Under the pieces are notes generated by a model that worked only from the letters and a program-made list of their open reading frames with translations, was not told where the DNA came from and did not search any database. The position numbers and the translations under genes are program-made. From Halorientalis sp. LT38 (lineage in GTDB: Archaea; Halobacteriota; Halobacteria; Halobacteriales; Haloarculaceae), in the NCBI RefSeq assembly GCF_037031225.1, contig NZ_JAYEZN010000001.1:1798001-1862000 (forward strand): DNA of 64,000 nt. The letters run 5' to 3'. Shown one piece after another: positions 17,600 through 26,066 of this stretch. Position 1 is the stretch's first letter. The number at the start of each line of letters is the position of its first letter.

Positions 17600-18985
17600 C
17601 TAGTGGTCGTGGCCCTCCATCACCATCGGATGGCCGGTCGCGTAGTCGTCCGGCTTCTCCGCGAAGGTCTCCTTGCAGGTCTGCGAGCAGAAGTAGTAGG
17701 TCTCGCCGTCGTGTGTCGCCGCTGGTTCGCTGTCGTCTGTCCGCATGCCACAGACGGGGTCGCGGTACTGGCCGGGCGCACCGAGTCCACGGCGGTACAC
17801 GTACAGGAGAAAGCCCGACAGCGCGAAGGCGAGGAGGTTGAGGTAGAACGTGTAGTTGAACTCGAAGTAGGTCTGTTCGGTCGCCGTCTCCCCGCCGGCC
17901 AGGTCCGGCACGATACCGAGAGCGTCGAACAGCAACTCCATGAGAAAGCCCGTAAAGGCCATCGTCACGAAGAAGACGCCGAGGATGTAGAGCATGATCT
18001 TCCAGCCGTAGTACTTCCGGTAGACGTTGAGAACGGGGACGGTGATGAGGTCGGCGTAGACGAAGGCGATGACGCCCGCGAAACTGACGCCACCGCCCCA
18101 GAGGGCGACGGCGAACGGGACGTTGCCCATACTGCCGACGAAGCTGACGACGGCGACGGCGACGCCCATGACCGCGTTCTCGGCGGTCACGAGCAGGCCG
18201 TCGCCCTGGAGGAACAGGGCGTTCCAGACCCACTGGGGGACGAAGACGATGACGAAGCCCGAGACGAGAAACCCCGCGACGACGTCCTTCCAGATCATCG
18301 ACCACTCCTTGCGGTACTGGTTGCCGATCTTGTACCAGCCACCCCACGACAGGAGTTCGTCGCGCCAGCCGCCGCGACTCGCGGTCACTTGCTCGTAGGT
18401 CTCCAGACAGCCCGCCGAGCAGAATTTCAGCGTCTCGCCACCGTCGGTCGTGAGCGTATATCCGTCTTTGCCCTCCATCCCGCACGTGGGGTCTTCGGAA
18501 ACGCCCGACTCACGGTCGCGCTCGGCGAGCGTCTCCCGGACTTCCGCGAACAGGGTCTCGGGGAGCGTGAGGTGGACGATGACGGCCATGACGGCGATGA
18601 GGACGAGGCCGCCGAGCAGTTCCGCGACGAGGAACTCCCAGCCCAGGAGAATGAGGATCATCAACCCGAGTTCGACGATGAGGTTCGTCGACGCGAACAT
18701 GAACGCGAGGAAATTCACCGCGTGTGCCCCCTTCTTGAACAGGCCCTTCCCGATGGCGACGGCCCCGAAACTACACCCGCTGCTGGCCGCCCCGAACGCG
18801 GTCGCTTTCGCGAGTCCGCGCAGGTCCCCATCGCCCAGGATCTTGCCCATTCGCTCCTTCGAGACGTAGACCTGGACGAGACTCGTGATCGCGAGGCCCA
18901 TGATGATCGCCCACGCTGCCGTCCAGAGGAAGCCGACACCGATGCGCAGGGCCTCGGTCACCCCCTCGAGTATCGTCGCCTGCAT
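17600..18985 (-). CDS. UPF0718/COG0701-type permease with two YHS metal-binding domains
   Basis: A 461-residue membrane protein. Two hydrophobic halves, each with several helices, flank a YHS domain (about residues 165-205, EDPTCGMEGKDG...FCSAGC), and a second YHS domain closes the protein (about 408-450, RDPVCGMRTDDS...FCSQTC). The first half carries the family motif ASSGCSFGAVAIGKGLFKKG, the second FVGSMGNVPFAVALWGGG. Similar permeases are thought to move metal or thiol-bound ions; YHS domains commonly bind copper or other metals. The ATG at 18985 fits the family start. It diverges from the SHOCT gene and lies near a metal ATPase operon, so metal handling is likely, but the transported species is not established. 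Confidence 0.82.
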   Translation of the reverse strand: MQATILEGVTEALRIGVGFLWTAAWAIIMGLAITSLVQVYVSKERMGKILGDGDLRGLAKATAFGAASSGCSFGAVAIGKGLFKKGAHAVNFLAFMFASTNLIVELGLMILILLGWEFLVAELLGGLVLIAVMAVIVHLTLPETLFAEVRETLAERDRESGVSEDPTCGMEGKDGYTLTTDGGETLKFCSAGCLETYEQVTASRGGWRDELLSWGGWYKIGNQYRKEWSMIWKDVVAGFLVSGFVIVFVPQWVWNALFLQGDGLLVTAENAVMGVAVAVVSFVGSMGNVPFAVALWGGGVSFAGVIAFVYADLITVPVLNVYRKYYGWKIMLYILGVFFVTMAFTGFLMELLFDALGIVPDLAGGETATEQTYFEFNYTFYLNLLAFALSGFLLYVYRRGLGAPGQYRDPVCGMRTDDSEPAATHDGETYYFCSQTCKETFAEKPDDYATGHPMVMEGHDH

Positions 18986-19161
18986 AGCCGTTATATCGTG
19001 TGGATCGGCTATTGCAGTTGCCCTTGCGATACGATTCCGGAGCGGAGTCTCGACTGTGGGTTCCAAAATCGAGCGCCCGTTTTCCAGAAGTTTCGAAGCC
19101 ACAATAGCATTGAACCGTGGCCACGTACGTGACAGTGGAGACGGACTCACGGAGGACTCAG

Positions 19162-19536
19162 ATGCAAGAAAACACAGACGACACGCGGTTGGTAACGATT
19201 CTCCTCGTCATCGTCGGTGCGTTCGTGATCGTCCCGATGTTCTTCATGGGCTTCGGGATGATGGGGGGCGGCCCGATGATGGGCGGGACGTGGAGCGGTC
19301 ATATGTGGGGCGACGGGACGATGCCGGGCTGGATGCTCGTCGTCGGGATCGTGATGCAGCTCCTGTTCCTCGTCGCCCTGCTCGGCGGTGGCTACCTCGT
19401 CTACAGGGCAGTGACTGGAAGCGGGAGCGAGTCGGACCGGGCGCTCGAAGAACTCCGGCTCGCGTACGCTCGCGGCGAGCTAACCGACGACGAATACGAG
19501 CAGCGACGGGAGGCGCTCCAACGCGACAGGGACTGA
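19162..19536 (+). CDS. membrane protein with Met/His-rich loop and SHOCT domain
   Basis: A 124-residue protein with two transmembrane helices (about 10-32 and 57-80) and a C-terminal SHOCT domain (ALEELRLAYARGELTDDEYEQRREAL). The loop between the helices is very rich in Met, Gly, His and Trp (FGMMGGGPMMGG, SGHMWGDGTM), the kind of sequence found in copper- or silver-binding proteins. SHOCT domains are short oligomerisation modules at the ends of small membrane proteins. The ATG at 19162 is preferred; an upstream in-frame start at 19117 gives a poor extension. It is read divergently from the YHS permease. Role in metal handling is inferred from context and composition. Confidence 0.75.
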   Translation: MQENTDDTRLVTILLVIVGAFVIVPMFFMGFGMMGGGPMMGGTWSGHMWGDGTMPGWMLVVGIVMQLLFLVALLGGGYLVYRAVTGSGSESDRALEELRLAYARGELTDDEYEQRREALQRDRD

Positions 19537-19637
19537 CGAGACGCTCGATCCGAGACACGGCAGCGGACTTCGAAGGGATCACCGGACGACCCAGCCAGCG
19601 CCCCGAGATACCGGTACAGCGGGCGAGCGGTTGCGCC

Positions 19638-20162
19638 CTAGGAGTCCCAGTGAGCGCGAACGAACGCCCGTCGCAGGACGGTCAGGAGCACGTACGTCTC
19701 GTACTTCTGGGACCGACAGTGCTCACAGGGCTGCATGTCCGCGACGATCTCCTCGATCGCGTCGTCGTACTCGCCCGTGAGCGTGGCGAGCGCGTCCGTG
19801 AGCTGGGGCTGGACGGCGTCGACCATCTCCTCGACGGCGGCGTCGGCCGAGTCCGGCAGCGAGTACGAGAGGACGATCGTGTTCGCGTGATAGTACTTCG
19901 TCGTCCCGCCGCGGCCCTCCTCGAAGCGGACGACGTCGACGAGGCCGGCGTCCCGTAACTCGTTGATGTGGTGGCGAACGGTGTTTTCGGTGCGGTCGAT
20001 ACCGCGGTCTGTGAGACGTTCGTGGACCTCCGACGCGGTCAGGGCCGCCTCGGACAGAATGTCGAGGATCATCGCCCGCATCGGTTCGTCGATGGCATCC
20101 GAAACCCGGGTGTCTCGGACCGCGATGTCGTCGAGGCGGTGATCGGTACCGGAGCTACCCAT
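19638..20162 (-). CDS. winged-helix transcriptional regulator, possibly metal-responsive
   Basis: A 174-residue cytoplasmic protein. Residues about 15-85 form an ArsR-like winged helix-turn-helix (MRAMILDILSEAALTASEVHERL, then TENTVRHHINELRDAGLVD and a wing FEEGRGGTTKYY). The C-terminal part is helical and holds a C-x2-C pair (PCEHCRSQKYE), a candidate metal or redox site. It is transcribed divergently from the HMA chaperone/P-type ATPase genes, the usual arrangement for a regulator controlling them. The ATG at 20162 opens the conserved part; the longer frame to 20600 overlaps the neighbouring chaperone gene. The inducing metal cannot be read from the sequence. Confidence 0.8.
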   Translation of the reverse strand: MGSSGTDHRLDDIAVRDTRVSDAIDEPMRAMILDILSEAALTASEVHERLTDRGIDRTENTVRHHINELRDAGLVDVVRFEEGRGGTTKYYHANTIVLSYSLPDSADAAVEEMVDAVQPQLTDALATLTGEYDDAIEEIVADMQPCEHCRSQKYETYVLLTVLRRAFVRAHWDS

Positions 20163-20360
20163 GCGATAACTGAGGGTGAGCACGCGGGAAAAGGTAGTGG
20201 GATGCGTGCGACGTGGGCCGCAATCGCGGAACCGAACCCGCGTGGCCCCGATAGCGAAAGCTCTAGACGACCCGTTTGACCGTTCCAACGCCCTATTCCG
20301 GTATTCAAACATATCATCTAAAAAATACTTATTCGGGTGCGGGCCGTATCTCGAACTGTA

Positions 20361-20576
20361 ATGAGCGAGACGACCCAGTTCCGCGTCCTCGACTTCGACT
20401 GCCCCACCTGTGCCAGCACGGTCGAACGCGCACTCTCGAACGTCGATGGCGTCCAGCACGTCGAGGTCCACTACACGACCGGCCGCGTCGAGATCGAGTT
20501 CGACGACGGCGTCGCGGACCCCGACGCCTTCGCACAGACGATCGAAAGCCAGGGGTACACGCCCCAGCCCGCCTGA
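20361..20576 (+). CDS. heavy-metal-associated (HMA) domain chaperone
   Basis: A 71-residue HMA-fold protein with the metal-binding motif C-P-T-C-A (residues 14-17 in LDFDCPTCASTVERALS), a second helix DPDAFAQTIESQGY and the expected strand order. Such proteins carry Cu(I), Zn or similar ions to P-type ATPases. The ATG at 20361 is 4 bases before the ATPase gene's own start region: the stop at 20576 and the ATPase ATG at 20581 make this a two-gene operon with tight coupling. An AT-rich stretch (aaaaaatacttattc, near 20320-20333) is the likely promoter. The usual glycine-methionine before the motif is absent (FDCPTC instead of GMTC), a variation of unclear meaning. Confidence 0.88.
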   Translation: MSETTQFRVLDFDCPTCASTVERALSNVDGVQHVEVHYTTGRVEIEFDDGVADPDAFAQTIESQGYTPQPA

Positions 20577-20580
20577 TACC

Positions 20581-22725
20581 ATGGATAGACAAGCGATCAC
20601 ACAGTACTACCGGAAACACCGGAAAGCCATCGTCACGGTAGCCAGCGGCCTCCTCTACGGCGGTGGCTGGAGCCTCGGCTCCCTCACGAGTTTCGACACG
20701 GCGGGCGCCGCCGTGCTCGTCCTCGCCACGATTATCGGCGGCTACGACATCGCAAAGACGGCCTACCACGAGGTCACCAACCGGACGCTCGGGATCAAGA
20801 CGCTGGTGACGCTGGCCGCCGTCGGCGCCGTCCTCATCGGGGAGTACTGGGAGGCCGCGGCGGTGGTCTTCCTGTTCAGTCTCGGGAGCTACCTCGAAGG
20901 CCGGACGATGCGGAAGACCCGAAAGTCCCTCCAGGAACTGCTGGAGTTGACGCCCGACACGGCGACGGTGCGCCGAGATGGGACGCTCCAGAAGGTCCCC
21001 GCACGCGAGGTCGAGGAGGGCGAGGTCGTCGTCGTCAAGCCGGGCGGGAAGATCCCGGTCGATGGGACCGTCGTCGACGGCGAGAGCGCCGTCGATCAGG
21101 CGCCGGTCACCGGCGAGAGCGCGCCCGTCCACAAGGCCGACGGCGACGAGGTCTACGCCGGGACGGTCAACCAGGAAGGGGCGCTGGAGATCCGGACGAC
21201 CGGGGCGGGGTCGGACACGACGCTCGAACGCATCATCCGCCGCGTCGAGGCGGCCCAGGAGGCCCAGTCGCCCACGGAGAGCCTCATCGACCGGTTCGCG
21301 AAGTACTACACGCCGGCCGTCGTCGCGCTGGCCGTCGGCGCGTTCGCGATTACGCAGAACGCGATCCTGTCGCTGACGCTGCTGGTGATCGGCTGTCCCG
21401 GCGCGCTGGTCATCGGGCCACCCGTCAGCATCGTCTCCGCCATCGGCAACGCCGCCCGGTCGGGCGTGCTGCTGAAGGGCGGCGACCACCTCGAACGCGC
21501 CGGCAAGATCGACCTCGTCGCCTTCGACAAGACCGGGACGCTCACGGCGGGTGAACCCACCGTCGCCGACGTCGAGGGGTTCGATACCGATGCGAGCGAG
21601 GTGCTCGCACTCGCGGCGACCGCAGAGAAGAAGAGTGAACACCACCTCGCGGCCGCCATCCTCGACGCGGCCCGCGACCGCCCGCCCGCTGCGACGGACG
21701 GTGGCGTCCCGGTCGCCCAGGCGGCCGACTCGGACGCCGGACGCCGGTCGATCCCCGACCCGGACGACTTCGACGTGATCGCCGGGAAGGGCGTCGTCGC
21801 CCACGTCGACGTCTCCGGCGACGCCGGAGGCTCCTTGGACGGATCCGACGGTGGCCACGAGGTCGTCGTCGGTAACCGCGCACTGCTCGACGACCGCGGC
21901 ATCGACGTCCCCGAGCGTGTCGCCGAGTACGTCCGGGAGCGCGAGGAGCGCGGCGAGACGGTCGTCCACGTCGCGCGGCGGGCGGTCGGAGCGACCAGTG
22001 GGAGCGAGACCGCCGAACGCGCGAACGGGGAGCGGGCGACCGACCATGTGGAGGTCGCCGACAGTGCGAGCGGCGACGCCGCGAGCAGGGAGCGACCCGT
22101 GAGCGGCGATTGGGACGTCGTCGGCGCGATCGCGGTGCGGGACGAACTCCGGGAGGCCGCGCCCCGCGTCGTCGCGGCGCTCCGGGACGCCGGCATCGAG
22201 ACGGTGATGCTCACCGGCGACAACGAGCGGACGGCCGCCGCGGTCGCCGACGAAGTGGGCAGGGAGGCCGGTGAAACCGGCCTCCGGAAACGTGGCGGCG
22301 CCGCCGCCACGCAATTCGACGAGTACCGCGCCGAACTGCTCCCCGAGGACAAGCAGTCCGCCATCGAGGCCTTTCAGGCCGACGGGCACGTCGTCGCGAT
22401 GGTCGGGGACGGCATCAACGACGCGCCCGCGCTGGCGACCGCCGACGTCGGCATCGCGATGGGGGCGGCGGGGACGGACACCGCCATCGAGACGGCGGAC
22501 GTGGCGCTGATGGCCGACGACCTCGAACGCATCCCGTACGCGGTCAAACTGAGCAAAGCGACTCGCTGGAACGTCCTCGAGAACGTCGGCCTCGCGGTGC
22601 TGACCGTGACCGTCCTCCTCGCGGGCGTGCTCACGAGCTACGTCACGCTCGCCGCCGGAATGCTGGTTCACGAGGCCAGCGTCCTCCTCGTCATCCTCAA
22701 CGGGATGCGACTGCGCCGCTACTGA
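20581..22725 (+). CDS. P1B-type metal-transporting ATPase with CPG motif
   Basis: A 714-residue P-type ATPase that should pump a transition-metal ion out of the cell. Standard parts are the actuator VTGES (177-181), phosphorylation site DKTGT (316-320), MLTGDN, and VGDGINDAP. Departures from the usual types: the membrane motif is C-P-G (272-274), not CPC, CPH or SPC; the nucleotide-domain HP motif reads SEHH (352-355); and the last helix has H697-E698-A699, recalling the HEG motif of cobalt/iron-type pumps. Two low-complexity Gly/Ala/Asp insertions interrupt the nucleotide domain. No N-terminal HMA domain; the separate upstream HMA protein may serve instead. Metal specificity is therefore open (Zn, Cd, Co, Fe or Cu). 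Confidence 0.9.
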   Translation: MDRQAITQYYRKHRKAIVTVASGLLYGGGWSLGSLTSFDTAGAAVLVLATIIGGYDIAKTAYHEVTNRTLGIKTLVTLAAVGAVLIGEYWEAAAVVFLFSLGSYLEGRTMRKTRKSLQELLELTPDTATVRRDGTLQKVPAREVEEGEVVVVKPGGKIPVDGTVVDGESAVDQAPVTGESAPVHKADGDEVYAGTVNQEGALEIRTTGAGSDTTLERIIRRVEAAQEAQSPTESLIDRFAKYYTPAVVALAVGAFAITQNAILSLTLLVIGCPGALVIGPPVSIVSAIGNAARSGVLLKGGDHLERAGKIDLVAFDKTGTLTAGEPTVADVEGFDTDASEVLALAATAEKKSEHHLAAAILDAARDRPPAATDGGVPVAQAADSDAGRRSIPDPDDFDVIAGKGVVAHVDVSGDAGGSLDGSDGGHEVVVGNRALLDDRGIDVPERVAEYVREREERGETVVHVARRAVGATSGSETAERANGERATDHVEVADSASGDAASRERPVSGDWDVVGAIAVRDELREAAPRVVAALRDAGIETVMLTGDNERTAAAVADEVGREAGETGLRKRGGAAATQFDEYRAELLPEDKQSAIEAFQADGHVVAMVGDGINDAPALATADVGIAMGAAGTDTAIETADVALMADDLERIPYAVKLSKATRWNVLENVGLAVLTVTVLLAGVLTSYVTLAAGMLVHEASVLLVILNGMRLRRY

Positions 22726-22749
22726 CCACCGATACATCTCACACCATCC

Positions 22750-23403
22750 ATGACAGCACACTCGACTGCGACCGACCCGACCGACACCGAAACCGACTGG
22801 CAGGTCGATTACGACGTCGACCCGATCGAGATCCGCGACCCCGTCGCGGAGGCACTCGGCGTCCTCGAACCGGGCGACCCGTTCGTCGTCACCTACAGGG
22901 ACGCGGTGAAAGAAGCAGGCCACTCCTGTCCGACGGCGTCGGGCGCCTATCGGATCGTCCAGCTCGGACTCGACGCCCTGTATCCCGACGACTATCCGGT
23001 CCGAAGCGAGATCGAGGTGCAGGCGGCCGGGCCACGAGACGACGCCGCGTACGGCGTGATGAGCCGCATCGTCTCGTACGTGACTGGCGCGACCGAAGAG
23101 GACGGTTTCGGCGGGCTCGCCGGCGGCTACGGCGGCCGCCGCGACCTCCTGCACTTCGAGGCGTTCGACTCGGATACCCCGGACCCGACCTTCCGCCTCC
23201 GGCGAACCGACACGGACGAAACCGTCGAAGTGACCTACCACGTCGGAGCCGTCCCGGACGGCGGGCCCGCGATCGGGAATCTGCGGGAGATTCTCGACGG
23301 AACGGCGAGCGATCAGCAGCGGGAGGCGTTCGCCGACGCCTGGCACCGCCGCGTGCAGATCGTCCTCGTGGACGAGTCCCTGTTCACCGTCGAAACGGTG
23401 TGA
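22750..23403 (+). CDS. FmdE-like protein
   Basis: A 217-residue soluble protein. It resembles FmdE/formylmethanofuran-dehydrogenase-operon proteins, judged by the GHSCPTASGAYRIVQLGLDAL segment (compare GHxCPG in the family), followed by EIEVQAAGPRDDAAYGVMSRIVSYVTGA, and a RRDLLHFEAFD strand. The single cysteine in GHSCP and the preceding histidine are candidate metal ligands. FmdE proteins are found with molybdenum or tungsten enzymes, but their reaction is unknown. It follows the ATPase after 24 bases in the same direction and precedes an aldehyde oxidoreductase gene by 160 bases, so it may belong to either unit. The family call is from memory and needs a profile search. Confidence 0.62.
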   Translation: MTAHSTATDPTDTETDWQVDYDVDPIEIRDPVAEALGVLEPGDPFVVTYRDAVKEAGHSCPTASGAYRIVQLGLDALYPDDYPVRSEIEVQAAGPRDDAAYGVMSRIVSYVTGATEEDGFGGLAGGYGGRRDLLHFEAFDSDTPDPTFRLRRTDTDETVEVTYHVGAVPDGGPAIGNLREILDGTASDQQREAFADAWHRRVQIVLVDESLFTVETV

Positions 23404-23561
23404 CCGACCGAACTCCGGGTCGTCGGCGGCCCGTCGGCTGGCAGCCTCGATCGATCATGAGAGTGGTCTGAACAGTAGCCGAGAATATGCTAGACTGGCT
23501 GACCAAGCAGCCAGCCGACCTGAGACACCCTTTTGTCCGACACTGGCCTGCCTGTGACTAG

Positions 23562-25322
23562 ATGCCACGACCGACACCGGACTCCGTCCTGCGGGTCGAC
23601 CTCACTGACCGGACCTGTGTCAGTGAGCCCGTGCCAGCGACCTGGCGACGACGGTATATCGGTGGCAAAGGACTCGGCGCTCGGTATCTGTACGCGGAAC
23701 TCGGGTCCGGAACCCAGCCGCTGGGCCGGAACAACGTCCTGTGTTTCATGCTCGGGCCGGTGACTGGCTATCTCCCGGGCGAGCAGCGGTACGCGGTCGT
23801 CACGAAGTCTCCGTTGACGGGAACCTTCCTCGATTCCTACGCCGGTGGGACCTTCCCCGGAACACTCGCGGGTGCACTCGGAGACCACCTCGGGCTGGTG
23901 GTAACTGGCATCGCGGCGGAACCGGTCTGTCTCGTCGTCGAGGACGCCAGTGTGCAGATAGAACCGGCGGCGGAACTGTGGGGCAGTGAGACCAGTGCGA
24001 CGTGTGCGGCGTTTCCCGACGCGTCGGTCGCCTGTATCGGCCCGGCAGGCGAACACCGTGTCCGATATGCGACCGTCGCGTCCGACGGTGGTGACCACCA
24101 GGCGGGCCGCGGCGGGGCTGGCGCGGTCATGGGAAGTAAACGGGTGAAGGCGATCGTCGCTCGTGGGGACCCGCCATCGGGGCTCGCTGATCTCCGTGCG
24201 GCCTACACGGAACGGTTCGCCGAAGACGCGGTCGGCCGCTGGCAGGCCGCGAGCGAGACGCTGGAATCGGCCGACTTCGCTGACGAAATCGGCGGACTCG
24301 CGACTCGTGGCTGGGAAGCGAGTCGCTTCGAGGGACTGTCCGACATCGGTATCGAGGCTGCCCGCGGGGCCGCCACCGAGCGCGAGCGCGACGACGAGTC
24401 GATTCCCGGGGGGTTCAGAGTCGAGACCGACGACGGAGACAGCGTCCCCAGGGGTGCCACGCAGATGACGCTCGGCGCCACGCTCGGGGTCGACGAGTTC
24501 GACGCCGTGGTGACGCTGGGTGACGCCTGTGACCGCCTCGGACTGGACGTCATCAGTGCCGGGAACGCGGTGGCGTGGGCCATGCTCGCCGCTCGGGACG
24601 GTGTCGTCGACCGCGACCTCTCGTTCGGCGACGCCGAGGCGGCCCGCGAACTGCTCGGCGAGATCGCGACCAGACGGACTGCGCTCGGCGACGTCCTCGC
24701 ACTCGGCGTCAGAACTGCCGGTGAGAAACTCGGCGCTCCCGACCGAATCCCGCACGTCAAGGGACTGGAAGTGCCGTCCTACGACCCGCGTGGCGCGGCC
24801 AGTATGGCGCTCGCCTATGCCACGAGCGATCGGGGTGCCTGCCACCGTCGAAGTCGGCCGATCGAGCGCGAACCGTTCGCCGGTGCGGACTGGTCGCCCG
24901 GCCGGGCTGCAGCGGTCGTGATCGCCGAACAGAACACGCGATCTGTGCTCTGGAGTCTCGTCGCCGACGACTTCGTCGGTGCCGTGCTCGACGATCTGGG
25001 GTCGGAGTGGCTCAGGGCCGTCGGCGCTCCCGTCCCCGACGACCTGCTGCTCGCTGGCGAGCGGATCTGGACGCTCACCCGGCTGTTCAACCTCCGGGAG
25101 GGCTTCACGCGCGAAGACGACGCACTCCCAGCGGTCTTCACGGAACCGGTCGATGCGGCGACGGCGCAACCGGTCGACCCCGCGACGTTCGAGCGGATGC
25201 TCGACGCGTACTACGAGATGCGCGGGTGGGACACGGAGGGGCGTCCGACGGTCGAGACGCTGGCGCGACTCGACCTGCTGGATACGGTCGACGAGGAGAC
25301 GCCCATCGGCAAGGAGCGATAG
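23562..25322 (+). CDS. aldehyde ferredoxin oxidoreductase paralogue lacking the Fe-S cysteines
   Basis: A 586-residue member of the tungsten-pterin aldehyde oxidoreductase family. Conserved parts include YIGGKGLGARYLY, GPVTGYLPGEQRYAVVTKSP, GRGGAGAVMGSKRVKAIVARG, the DRLGLDVISAGN pterin motif and YATSDRGACHRR with the catalytic-region histidine. However, the region about 225-305, where the family has C-x2-C-x3-C, has no cysteine at all, and the distal D-x2-G-L-C motif is replaced by a segment reading NTRSVLWSLVADD. The glutamate-containing GPEYET segment also reads RGATQMT. It therefore probably cannot bind the 4Fe-4S cluster and may not act as a normal ferredoxin-linked enzyme. The stop is 15 bases from a convergent gene. 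Confidence 0.85.
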   Translation: MPRPTPDSVLRVDLTDRTCVSEPVPATWRRRYIGGKGLGARYLYAELGSGTQPLGRNNVLCFMLGPVTGYLPGEQRYAVVTKSPLTGTFLDSYAGGTFPGTLAGALGDHLGLVVTGIAAEPVCLVVEDASVQIEPAAELWGSETSATCAAFPDASVACIGPAGEHRVRYATVASDGGDHQAGRGGAGAVMGSKRVKAIVARGDPPSGLADLRAAYTERFAEDAVGRWQAASETLESADFADEIGGLATRGWEASRFEGLSDIGIEAARGAATERERDDESIPGGFRVETDDGDSVPRGATQMTLGATLGVDEFDAVVTLGDACDRLGLDVISAGNAVAWAMLAARDGVVDRDLSFGDAEAARELLGEIATRRTALGDVLALGVRTAGEKLGAPDRIPHVKGLEVPSYDPRGAASMALAYATSDRGACHRRSRPIEREPFAGADWSPGRAAAVVIAEQNTRSVLWSLVADDFVGAVLDDLGSEWLRAVGAPVPDDLLLAGERIWTLTRLFNLREGFTREDDALPAVFTEPVDAATAQPVDPATFERMLDAYYEMRGWDTEGRPTVETLARLDLLDTVDEETPIGKER

Positions 25323-25336
25323 TCTTCGACGGAATT

Positions 25337-25894
25337 TCAGGACTTCCACAGACGCCACAGCGCCATGTACAGCGTCCAGCAGTCACAGTCGAAGCGCCCG
25401 GCCAACTCGCGGCAGGTGTCGAGGTGCCGCCCGTACTCTCGGACCGACGGCGGATCCGGATAAGGGCCTGTGAGTGCGTCGGCCCGTTCCAGGACCGTCC
25501 ACTCTCGCTCCCCGATCACGATGCACGTCTCCGGCTCGATGAACTGGCGAAACGCCGAGGCGACCGGCACGTCCACGCCATCGAGATCGGTGAGTCGCTC
25601 GATGGCCGGCGCGTCCTCTGACGTGGCGACGGCGTCGTCGATGACTGCCCGAACGGTCTCGAACTCGTTTTCGGCGAACTCGGCTTCGATCCGCTGGCGC
25701 TCGTCGTGGGGGTACTCCCCGAGAAACCGCCGATAGTACCACCTGACGACCCATTCGGCGTCACGCCACCCGAACGACCCCGTCCGGAACATCTCGGGGA
25801 AGATATCGATCGCTTCCTGTTCGACCGGGTAGAGGGGCTCTTCCGCCCGGTACTGGGCCGCCATGGATTCGACGACCGAGCCGGTCAGCTCCAT
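25337..25894 (-). CDS. conserved hypothetical protein
   Basis: A 185-residue, acidic, helical protein that I do not recognise. It contains many aromatic and arginine residues in the first half (EWVVRWYYRRFLGEYP), a proline-rich stretch PYPDPPSVREY and a cysteine cluster near the end (TCRELAGRFDCDCWTLYMALW). No signal peptide or membrane helix. It runs convergent to the aldehyde oxidoreductase and divergent from formate dehydrogenase, so it shares the intergenic region with the latter's promoter. The ATG at 25894 is used; an internal ATG at 25864 is an alternative. A role linked to the molybdo-enzymes is possible but not shown. Confidence 0.6.
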   Translation of the reverse strand: MELTGSVVESMAAQYRAEEPLYPVEQEAIDIFPEMFRTGSFGWRDAEWVVRWYYRRFLGEYPHDERQRIEAEFAENEFETVRAVIDDAVATSEDAPAIERLTDLDGVDVPVASAFRQFIEPETCIVIGEREWTVLERADALTGPYPDPPSVREYGRHLDTCRELAGRFDCDCWTLYMALWRLWKS

Positions 25895-25986
25895 GGTGGC
25901 CAGTCGTCGGCTTCACCCCTGTGTGTTGTGCTAGCTGGAGTTTCATACCGTCACGCTCCCATATCTCGCCCGGAACGTCATCGTGT

Positions 25987-25999
25987 GTGTTAAAAACAC
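25987..25999. promoter_or_regulatory. perfect inverted repeat upstream of formate dehydrogenase
   Basis: GTGTT-AAA-AACAC is a perfect 5-base inverted repeat. It lies about 30-45 bases before an AT-rich box (tattttatacg, 26026-26036) and some 70 bases before the formate dehydrogenase ATG, where an activator would bind. It also lies between two divergent genes. Confidence 0.4.
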
Positions 26000-26066
26000 T
26001 CATGCCCGTGCGCCGGTTCTATTTTATACGACGCGGCCACCGAGCCGCGAGAGACGGGGCCCAATC

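Noticed and set aside
20329-23346. Open frame of about 1000 codons on the minus strand across the CPG ATPase
   Set aside because: Antisense to the ATPase and FmdE-like genes; composition is Arg/Asp/Gly-rich shadow type.
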